Assembly: GCF_029227915.1 (NCBI RefSeq)
Contig: NC_079876.1
Coordinates: forward strand, 37,059,828-37,123,827
Direction of reading: 5' to 3'
Origin: Hydractinia symbiolongicarpus
Taxonomy: Eukaryota; Cnidaria; Hydrozoa; Anthoathecata; Hydractiniidae
DNA length: 64,000 nt
In this document: in pieces, positions 50,488 to 61,672 of the stretch
Layout: each line of letters begins with the position of its first letter
How positions within the stretch are numbered: the first letter of the stretch is position 1
The notes under the pieces: generated by a model
What the model was told of the DNA's origin: nothing
Databases searched by the model: none
The model's input: the letters and a program-made list of their open reading frames with translations, nothing else
Made by a program: the position numbers and the translations under genes

Positions 50488-51960
50488 ACTGTGGCACCAA
50501 TCCTAGCCGTTATCTCGCGCTGAAGAAAAAGCGACACTTTCAAAAACTACATTTCATTGACTTTTTAACGGTGTCAGTCCGTTTGAGTTACAACGGTTCG
50601 GTCACCTATTCGTACCAACATGTATTTAGCGATATTTTTCTGATATTACTAAGTTGCATCGCTTTTAACAATGAAACGATTGACTGTGGGACTTAATTAA
50701 ACTGATTTTGGACTGTGACCTTAAAAATGTGAAAGTGAGACAATTGGACTCCAAGAAATAACATTCTTCTCAATTTGACATGATTGCCGGAACTCAGCGA
50801 TTACACTGGGCGGTGTGGTAGCGCTTCTTTTAAAAATTTAGAATAATAAGTCATTTTTTACTGTGGGACCAATCCTAGCCGTTAGCGCGCGCTGAAGTAA
50901 TACCGACAGTTTCAAATACTACATTTCACTGACTTTCTAACGGTGTCAGTCCGTTTGAGCTTAACAGTTGGGTCACATATTTGTACCAACATGTATTTAG
51001 CGATATTTTTCTGATATTACTAGGTTGCATCGCTTTTAACAATGAAACAATTGACTGTGGGACTTAATTGAACTAACTTTGGACTGTGAACTAATAAATG
51101 TGATAAATGAAAGAAATTGGACTCCAAGAAATAACATTCTTCTTAATTTGACGTGATTTCCGGAACTCAGCGATTATACTGGGCGCTGTGGTAGCGCTTC
51201 ATTTAAAAAAATTAAATTAATAAGCCATTTTTTACTGTGGCACCAATCCTAGCCGTTATCTCGCGCTGAAGAAAAAGCGACACTTCCAAAAACTACATTT
51301 CATTGACTTTCTAACGGTGTCAGTCCGTTTGAGTTACAACGGTTCGGTCACCTATTCGTACCAACATGTATTTAGCGATATTTTTCTGATATTACTAAGT
51401 TGCATCGCTTTTAACAATGAAACGATTGACTGTGGGACTTAATTAAACTGATTTTGGACTGTGACCTTAAAATTGTGAAAGTGAGACAATTGGACTCCAA
51501 GAAATAACATTCTTCTCAATTTGACATGATTGCCGGAACTCAGCGATTACACTGGGCGGTGTGGTAGCGCTTCTTTTAAAAATTTAGAATAATAAGTCAT
51601 TTCTTACTGTGGGACCAATCCTAGCCGTTAGCGCGCGCTGAAGTAATACCGACAGTTTCAAATACTACATTTCACTGACTTTCTAACGGTGTCAGTCCGT
51701 TTGAGCTTAACAGTTGGGTCACATATTCGTACCAACATGTATTTAGCGATATTTATCTGATATTACTAGGTTGCATCGCTTTTAACAGTGAAACGACTGA
51801 CTGTGGGACTTAATTGAACTAACTTTGGACTGTGAACTAATAAATGTGATAAATGAAAGAAATTGGACTCCAAGAAATAACATTCTTCTTAATTTGACAT
51901 GATTCCCGGAACTCAGCGATTACACTGGGCGCTCTGGTAGCGCTTCAATTAAAAATTAAG
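50488..51960 (+). repeat. 746-bp dimeric repeat, two copies
   Basis: Units 50488+50860 recur as 51234+51606. Markers are ataagccattttttactg, gtggcaccaatcc, gttatctcgcgctg, gaaaaagcgacac, gggcggtgtgg, gtaataccgacag and gagcttaacagttgg. Small differences (atatttgtacc versus atattcgtacc near 50970/51716) and a right-hand divergence near 51720 mark the limits. Confidence 0.9.
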
Positions 51961-52726
51961 ATAAAAAAGTTATTTTTTACTGTGGGACCAATCCTAGCCG
52001 TTAGCGCGCGCTGAAGAAACACAGACAGTTTCAAAAACTACATTTCACTGACTTTCTAACGCTGTCAGTCCGTTTGAGTTTCAACAGTTGGGTCACATAT
52101 TCGTACCAACATGTATTTAGCGATATTTATCTGATATTACTAGGTTGCATCGCTTTTAACAGTGAAACGATTGACTGTGGGACTTAATTGAACTAACTTT
52201 GGACTGTGAAAGGATAAATGTGATAAATGAAAAAAATTGGACGCCAAGAAATAACATTCTTCTTAATTTGACACGATTGCCGGAACTCAGCGATTACACT
52301 AGGCGCTGAGGTAGCTTTTCTTTTAGAAATTTAGATTAATAATTCATTTTTTACTGTGGAACCAATCCTAGCCATTACCGCACGCTGAAGAAATAGCGAC
52401 AGTTTCAAAAACTACATTTCATTGACTTTATAACTGTGTCAGTCCGTTTGAGTTACAACGGTTAGGTCATCTATTCGTACCAACATGTTCTTAGCGATAT
52501 TTTTCTCATATTACTAGGTTGCATCGCGTTTAGCAGTGAAACGATTGACTGTGGGACCTAATTGAACTAACTTTGGACAGTGACCTGATAAATGTGATAA
52601 ATGAATAAAATTGGACACCAAGAAGTAACATTCTTCTTAATTTGACGTGGTTGCTGGAACGCAGCGATTATACTGGGAGCTGTGGTAGCGCTTCATTTAA
52701 AAATTTAGATAAATAAGTCATTCTTT

Positions 52727-54830
52727 ACTGTGGGACCAATCCTATCCGTTATTGCGCGCTGAAGAAATAGCGATTGTTTCAAAACCTACATTTCTTTGAC
52801 TTTGTGGCGGTGTCAGTCCGTTTGAGTTTCAACGGTTGGGTCACATATTCGTACCAACATGCATTTAGCGATATTTATCTGATATTACTAGGTTGCATCG
52901 CTTTTAACAGTGAAACGATTGACTGTGGGAATTAATTGAACTAACTTTGGACGGTGAACTGATAAATGTGATAAATGACAAAAATTGGACTGCAAGAAAT
53001 AACATTCTTCTTAATTTGACATGATTGCCGGAACTTAGCGACTACACTGGGCGCTGTGGTAGCGCTTCATTTAAAAATTTAGATTAATAAGTCATTTTTT
53101 ACTGTGGGACCAATCCTAGCCGTTATCGCACGCTGAAGAAATAGCGACAGTTTCAAAAACTACATTTCATTGACTTTCTAACGGTGTCAGTCCGTTTGAG
53201 TTACAACGGTTGGGTCACCTATTCGTGCCAACATGTATTTAGCGATATTTTTCTCATATTACTAGGTTGCATCGCGTTTAGCAGTGAAACGATTGACTGT
53301 GGGACTTAATTGAACTATCTTTGGACTGTGACCTGATAAATGTGATAAATGAGACAAATTGAGTCCAAGAAACAACATTCTTCTTAATTTGACATGATTG
53401 CCGGAACTCAGCGATTACACTGTGCGCTGTGGTAGCGCTTCAATTAAAAACGTAGATTAATAAGTCATTTTTTACTGCGGAGCCATTCCTAGCCGTTATT
53501 GCGTGCTGAAGAAATAGTGACAGCTTCAAAAACTACATTTCATTGACTTTCTAACGGTGTCATTCCGTTTGAGTTACAACGGTTGGGTCACCTATTCGTA
53601 CCAACATGTATTTAGCGATATTTTTCTGATATTACTAGGTTGCATCGCTTTTAACAATGAAACGATTGACTGTGGGACTTAATTGAAGTAACTTTGGACT
53701 GTGAAATGATAAATGTGATAAATGAATAAAATTGGACTTCAAGAAGTAACATTCTTCTTAATTTGACATGATTGCCGGAACTCAGCGATTACACTGTGCG
53801 CTGTGGTAGCGCTTCATTTAAAAATTTAGATTAATAGTTCATTTTTTACTGTGGGACCAATCCTAGCCGTTATCGCGCGCTAAAGAAATAGCGACAGTTT
53901 CAAAAACTACATTTCATTGACTTTCTAACGGTGTCAGTCCGTTTGAGTTACTACGGTTGGGTCACCTATTCCTACCAACATGTATTTAGCGATATTTTTC
54001 TGATATTACTAGGTTGTATCGCTTTTAACAATGAAACAATTGACTGTGGGACTTAATTGAACTAACTTTGGACTGCAACCTGATAAATATGATAAATGAG
54101 ACAATAGGACTCCAAGAAATAACATTCTTCTTAATTTGACGTGGTTGCTGGAACTCAGCGATTATACTGGGCGCTGTGGTAGCGCTTCATTTAAAAATTT
54201 AAATAAATAAGTCATTCTTTACTGTGGGACCAATCCTATCCGTTATTGCGCGCTGAAGAAATAGCGATTGTTTCAAAACCTACATTTCATTGACTTTGTG
54301 GCGGTGTCAGTCCGTTTGAGTTTCAACGGTTGGGTCACATATTCGTACCAACATGCATTTAGCGATATTTATCTGATATTACCAGGTTGCATCGCTTTTA
54401 ACAGTGAAACGATTGACTGTGGGAATTAATTGAGCTAACTTTGGACTGTGAACTGATAAATGTGATAAATGACAAAAATTGGACTCCAAGAAATAACATT
54501 CTTCTTAATTTGACATGATTGCCGGAACTTAGCGACTACACTGGGCGCTGTGGTAGCGCTTCATTTAAAAATTTAGATTAATAAGTCATTTTTACTGTGG
54601 GACCAATCCTATCCGTTATCGCACGCTGAAGAAATAGCGACAGTTTCAAAAACTACATTTCATTGACTTTCTAACGGTGTCAGTCCGTTTGAATTACAAC
54701 GGTTGGGTCACCTATTCGTGCCAACATGTATTTAGCGATAATTTTCTCATATTACTAGGTTGCATTGCTTTTAACAGTGAAACGATTGACTGTGGCACAT
54801 AATTGAACTGATTTTGGACTGTGACCTTAA
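52727..54830 (+). repeat. Tetrameric repeat, 1494-bp shift
   Basis: Unit 52727 recurs at 54221. Markers are cctatccgttattgcg, gcgattgtttcaaaacc, gactttgtggcggtg, acatgcatttagcg and gggaattaattg. The units before them share gacgtggttgctggaac, and the units after them (53101 and 54594) share ccgttatcgcacgctg. Between the copies lie units of other types, including the domain-B-like patch near 53300-53715. Confidence 0.87.
53300..53715 (+). repeat. Domain-B-type patch inside domain D
   Basis: From about gaactatctttggactg to gaagtaactttggactg this stretch follows the type-C unit of domain B (16713, 17833, 19700, 23432). It has gacaaattgagtcc, aagaaacaacattc, actgtgcgctgtgg, ctgcggagccattcc, gttattgcgtgctg, aatagtgacagcttc and ggtgtcattccg. 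Sequence on both sides (gcatcgcgtttagcag before, aataaaattggacttc after) is of other types. It is a little longer than one monomer. A conversion-like copying event or a relic of exchange between domains would explain it. Confidence 0.82.
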
Positions 54831-57800
54831 AAATGTGAAAGTGGGACAATTGGACTCCAAGAAATAACATTCTTCTTAATTTGTCATGACTGCCGAAACT
54901 CAGCGATTACACTAGGCGCTGTGGTAGCGCTTCAATTAAAAATTAAGATAAAAAAGTTATTTTTTACTGTTGGACCAATCCTAGCCGTTAGCGGACACTG
55001 AAGTAATAGAGACAGTTTCAAATACTACATTTCACTGACTTTCTAACGGTGTCAGTCCGTTTGAGTTTCAACGGTTGGGTCACATATTTGTACCAACATG
55101 TATTTAGCGATATTTATCTGATATTACTAGGTTGCATCGCTTTTAGTAGTGAAACGATTGACTGTGGGACTTAATTCAACTAACTTTGGACTGCAACCTG
55201 ATAAATATGATAAATGAGACAATTGGACTCCAAGAAATAACATTCTTCTTAATTTGACATGACTGCCGGAACTCAGCGATTACACTAGGCGCTGTGGTAG
55301 CGCTTCAATTAAAAATTAAGATAAAAAAGTTATTTTTTACTGTGGGACCAATCCTAGCCGTTATCGCACGCTGAAGAAATAGCGACAGTTTCAAAAACTA
55401 CATTTCATTGACTTTCTAAAAGTGTCAGTCCGTTTGAGTTACAACGGTTGGGTCACCTATTCGTGCCAACATGTATTTAGCGATACTTTGCTCATATTAC
55501 TAGGTTGCATTGCTTTTAACAGTGAAACGATTGACTGTGGCACATAATTGAACTGATTTTGGACTGTGACCTTAAAATGTTAGAGGGGAGACAATTGGAC
55601 TCCAAGAAATAACATTCTTCTTAATTTTACATGATCGCCGAAACTCAGCGATTACACTGGGCGCTGTGGCAGCGCTTCAATTAAAAATTTAGATTAATAA
55701 GTCATTTTTTACTGTGGGACCAATCCTAGCCGTTATCGTGCGCTGAAGAAATAGCGACAGTTTCAAGAACTAAATTTCATTGGCTTTCTAACGGTGTCAG
55801 TCCGTTTGAGTTACAACGGGTAGGTCACATATACGTACCAACATGTATTTAGCGATATTTATCTGATATTACTAGGTTGCATCGCTTTTAACAGTGAAAC
55901 GATTGACTGTGGGACTTAATTGAACTAACTTTGGACTGCGACCTGATAAATATGATAAATGAGACAATTGGACTTCAAGAAATAACATTCTTCTTAATTT
56001 GACATGATTGCCGGAACTCAGCGATTACACTGGGCGCTGTGGTAGCGCTTCAATTAAAAATTTAGATTAATGAGTCATTTCTTACTGTGGGACCAATCCT
56101 AGCCGTTAGCGAGCGCTGAAGTAAAACAGACAGTTTCAAATACTACATTTCACTGACTTTCTAACGGTGTCAGTCCGTTTGAGTTTCAACAGTTGGGTCA
56201 CATATACGTACCAACATGTATTTAGCGATATTTATCTGATATTACTAGGTTGCATCGCTTTTAACAGTGAAACGATTGACTGTGGGACTTAATTGAACTA
56301 ACTTTGGACTGCGACCTGATAAATATGATAAATGAGACAATTGGACTCCAAGAAATAACATTCTTCTTAATTTGACATGATTGCCGAAACTGAGCGATTA
56401 CACTGGGCGCTGTGGCAGCGCTTCAATTAAAAATTAAGATAAAAAGTTATTTTTTACTGTGGTACCAATCCTAGCCGTTAGCGCGCGCTGAAGTAATACA
56501 GACAGTTTCAAATACTACATTTCACTGACATTCTAACGGTGTCAGTCCGTTTGAGTTTCAACAGTTGGGTCACATATTCGTACCAACATGTATTTAGCGA
56601 TATTTATCTGATATTACTAGGTTGCATCGCTTTTAACAGTGAAACGATTGACTGTGGGACTTAGTTGAACTAACTTTGGACTGTGAACTGATAAATGTGA
56701 TAAAGGAAAAAAATTGGACTCCAAGAAATAACATTCTTCATAATTTGACATGATTGCCGGATCTCAGCGATTACACTGGCCGCTGTGGTAGCATTTTATT
56801 TAAAAATTTAGATTAATAAGTCATTTTGTACTGTGGGACCAATCCTAGCCGTTATCGCGCGCTGAAGAAATGGCGACAGTTTCAAGAATTACATTTCATT
56901 GGCTTTCTAACGGTGTCAGTCCGTTTGAGTTACAACGGGTATGTCACCTATTTGTACCAACATGTATTTAGCGATAATTTTCTGATATTACCAGGTTGCA
57001 TCGCTTTAAACAATGAAACGATTGACTGTGGGACTTAATTGAACTGACTATGGACTGTGACCTTAAAAATGTGAAAGTGAGACAATTGGACTCCAAGAAA
57101 TAACATTCTTCTTAATTTGACATGACTACCGAAACTCAGCGATTACACTAGGCTCTGTGGTAGCGCTTCATTTAAAAATTTAGATTAATAAGTCATTTTT
57201 ACTGTGGGACCAATCCTATCCTTTATCGCACGCTGAAGAAATAGCGACAGTTTCAAAAACTACATTTCATTGACTTTCTAACGGTGTCAGTCCGTTTGAA
57301 TTACAACGGTTGGGTCACCTATTCGTGCCAACATGTATTTAGCGATATTTTTCTCATATTACTAGGTTGCATTGCTTTTAACAGTGAAACGATTGACTGT
57401 GGCACATAATTGAACTGATTTTGGACTGTGACCTTAAAAATGTGAAAGTGAGACAATTGGACTCCAAGAAATAACATTCTTCTTAATTTGTCATGACTGC
57501 CGAAACTCAGCGATTACACTAGGCGCTGTGGTAGCGCTTCAATTAAAAATTAAGATAAAAAAGTTATTTTTTACTGTTGGACCAATCCTAGCCGTTAGCG
57601 CACACTGAAGTAATAGAGACAGTTTCAAATACTACATTTCACTGACTTTCTAACGGTGTCAGTCCGTTTGAGTTTCAACGGTTGGGTCACATATTTGTAC
57701 CAACATGTATTTAGCGATATTTATCTGATATTACTAGGTTGCATCGCTTTTAGTAGTGAAACGATTGACTGTGGGACTTAATTGAACTAACTTTAGACTG

Positions 57801-59930
57801 TGACCTGATAAATGTGATAAATGAGAAAATTGGACTTCAAGAAATAACATTCTTCTTAATTTGACATGATTGCCGGAACTCAGCGATTACACTGGGCGCT
57901 GTGGTAGCGCTTCTTTTAAAAATTTAGATTAATGAGTCATTTCTTACTGTGGGACCAATCCTAGCCGTTAGCGAGCGCTGAAGTAAAACAGACAGTTTCA
58001 AATACTACATTTCACTGACTTTCTAACGGTGTCAGTCCGTTTGAGTTTCAACAGTTGGGTCACATATACGTACCAACATGTATTTAGCGATATTTATCTG
58101 ATATTACTAGGTTGCATCGCTTTTACCAGTGAAACGATTGACTGTGGGACTTAATTGAACTAACTTTAGACTGTGACCTGATAAATGTGATAAATGAGAA
58201 AATTGGACTTCAAGAAATAACATTCTTCTTAATTTGACATGATTGCCGGAACTCAGCGATTACACTGGGCGCTGTGGTAGCGCTTCTTTTAAAAATTTAG
58301 ATTAATGAGTCATTTCTTACTGTGGGACCAATCCTAGCCGTTAGCGAGCGCTGAAGTAAAACAGACAGTTTCAAATACTACATTTCACTGACTTTCTAAC
58401 GGTGTCAGTCCGTTTGAGTTTCAACAGTTGGGTCACATATACGTACCAACATGTATTTAGCGATATTTATCTGATATTACTAGGTTGCATCGCTTTTAAC
58501 AGTGAAACGATTGACTGTGGGACTTAATTGAACTAACTTTGGACTGCGACCTGATAAATATGATAAATGAGACAATTGGACTCCAAGAAATAACATTCTT
58601 CTTAATTTGACATGATTGCCGAAACTGAGCGATTACACTGGGCGCTGTGGCAGCGCTTCAATTAAAAATTAAGATAAAAAGTTATTTTTTACTGTGGTAC
58701 CAATCCTAGCCGTTAGCGCGCGCTGAAGTAATACAGACAGTTTCAAATACTACATTTCACTGACATTCTAACGGTGTCAGTCCGTTTGAGTTTCAACAGT
58801 TGGGTCACATATTCGTACCAACATGTATTTAGCGATATTTATCTGATATTACTAGGTTGCATCGCTTTTAACAGTGAAACGATTGACTGTGGGACTTAGT
58901 TGAACTAACTTTGGACTGTGAACTGATAAATGTGATAAAGGAAAAAAATTGGACTCCAAGAAATAACATTCTTCATAATTTGACATGATTGCCGGATCTC
59001 AGCGATTACACTGGCCGCTGTGGTAGCATTTTATTTAAAAATTTAGATTAATAAGTCATTTTGTACTGTGGGACCAATCCTAGCCGTTATCGCGCGCTGA
59101 AGAAATGGCGACAGTTTCAAGAACTACATTTCATTGGCTTTCTAACGGTGTCAGTCCGTTTGAGTTACAACGGGTATGTCACCTATTTGTACCAACATGT
59201 ATTTAGCGATAATTTTCTGATATTACCAGGTTGCATCGCTTTAAACAATGAAACGATTGACTGTGGGACTTAATTGAACCGATTATGGACTGTGACCTTA
59301 AAAATGTGAAAGTGAGACAATTGGACTCCAAGAAATAACATTCTTCTTAATTTGACATGACTGCCGAAACTCAGCGATTACACTAGGCGCTGTGGTAGCA
59401 CTTCAATTAAAAATTAAGATAAAAAAGTTATTTTTTACTGTGGGACCAATCCTAGCCGTTATCGCACGCTGAAGAAATAGCGACAGTTTCAAAAACTACA
59501 TTTCATTGACTTTCTAAAAGTGTCAGTCCGTTTGAGTTACAACGGTTGGGTCACCTATTCGTGCCAACATGTATTTAGCGATATTTTTCTCATATTACTA
59601 GGTTGCATTGCTTTTAACAGTGAAACGATTGACTGTGGCACATAATTGAAGTGATTTTGAACTGTGACCTTAAAATGTTAAAGGGGAGACAATTGGACTC
59701 CAAGAAATAACATTCTTCTTAATTTGACATGATCGCCGAAACTCAGCGATTACACTGGGCGCTGTGGCAGCGCTTCAATTAAAAATTTAGATTAATAAGT
59801 CATTTTTTACTGTGGGACCAATCCTAGCCGTTATCGCGCGCTGAAGAAATAGCGACAGTTTCAAGAACTACATTTCATTGGCTTTCTAACAGTGTCAGTC
59901 CGTTTGAGTTACAACGGGTAGGTCACCTAT
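54594..59930 (+). repeat. Interleaved duplications at 2235, 2607 and 4098 bp
   Basis: Three overlapping correspondences occur. Units 54594 and 54966 match 57201 and 57573 (2607 bp; cctatccgttatcgcacg or cctatcctttatcgcacg, and actgttggacc). Units 56084, 56456 and 56830 match 58319, 58691 and 59065 (2235 bp; gagcgctgaagtaaaacag, actgtggtacc, cattttgtactg, gaaatggcgacag). Units 55339 and 55711 match 59437 and 59809 (4098 bp; tttctaaaagtgtc, ttcaagaacta, cattggctttc). Units 57946 and 58319 are also near-copies one monomer apart, with a relative at 60182. The crossing pattern needs several successive events. Confidence 0.85.
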
Positions 59931-61672
59931 TCGTACCAACATGTATTTAGCGATATTTATCTGATATTACTAGGTTGCATCGCTTTTACCAGTGAAACGA
60001 TTGACTGTGGGACTTAATTGAACTAACTTTAGACTGTGACCTGATAAATGTGATAAATGAGAAAATTGGACTTCAAGAAATAACATTCTTCTTAATTTGC
60101 CATGAATGCCGGAACTCAGCGATTACACTGGGCGCTGTGGTAGCGCTTCTTTTAAAAATTTAGATTAATGAGTCATTTCTTACTGTGGGACCAATCCTAG
60201 CCGTTAGCGAGTGCTGAAGTAAAACAGACAGTTTCAAATACTACATTTCACTGACTTTGTAACGGTGTCAGTCCGTTTGAGTTTTAACAGTTGGGTCACA
60301 TATACGTACCAACATGTATTTAGCGATATTTATCTGATATTACTAGGTTGCATCGCTTTTAACAGTGAAACGATTGACTGTGGGATTTAATTGAACTAAC
60401 TTTAGACTGTGACCTGATAAATGTGATAAATGAGAAAATTGGACTTCAAGAAATAACATTCTTCTTAATTTGACATGACTGCCCAAACTCAGCGATTACA
60501 CTAGGCGCTGTGGTAGCGCTTCATTTAAAAATTTAGATAAATAAGACAATTTTTACTGTAGGACCAATCCTATCCGTTATCGCGCGCTGAAGAAATAGCA
60601 ATAGTTTCAAAAACTACTTTTCATTGACTTTGTAGCGGTGTCAGTCCGTTTGAGTTACAACGGTTGGGTCACATATTCGTACCAACATGTATTTAGCGAT
60701 ATTTATCTGATATTACTAGGTTGCATCGCTTTAAACAATGAAACGATTGACTGTGGGACTTAATTGAACTGATTATGGACTGTGACCTTAAAAATGTGAA
60801 AGTGAGACAATTGGACTCCAAGAAATAACATTCTTCTTAATCTGACATGACTGCCGAAACTCAGCGATTACACTAGGCGCTGTGGTAGCGCTTCATTTAA
60901 AAATTTAGATTAATAAGTCATTTTTTACTGTGGGACCAATCCTAGCCGTTATCGCGCGCTGAAGAAATAGCGACAGTTTCAAGAACTACATTTCATTGGC
61001 TTTCTAACGGTGTCAGTCCGTTTGAGTTACAATGGGTAGGTCACCTAATTGTACCAACATGTATTTAGCAATATTTTTCTCATATTACTAGGTTGCATTG
61101 CTTTTAACAGTGAAACGATTACCTGTGGCACATAATTGAACTGATTTTGGACTGTAACCTTATAAGTGTTAAAGGGGAGAAAATTGGACTCCAAGAAATA
61201 ATATTCTTCTTAATTTGACATGATTTCCGAAACTCAGCGATAACACTGGGCGCTGTGGTAGCGCTTCATTTAAAAATTTAGATAAATAAGTTAATTTTTA
61301 CTGTGGGACCAATCCTATCCGTTATCGGGCGCTGAAGAAATTGCGACAGTTTCAAGAACTACATTTCATTGACTTTCTAACGGTGTCAGTCCGTTTCAGT
61401 TACAACGGTTGGGTCACCTATTCGTACCAACATGTATTTAACGATATTTTTCTGATATTACTAGGTTGCATCGCTTTTAACAGTAAAACGATTGACTGTG
61501 GGACTTAATAGAACTAACTTTGGACTGCGACCTGATAAATATGATAAATGAGACAATTGGACTCCAAGAAATAACATTCTTTTTAATTTGACGTGATTGC
61601 CGGAACTCAGCGATTATACTGGGCGCTGTGGTACCGCTTCATTTAAAAATTTAGATAAATAAGGCATTCTTT

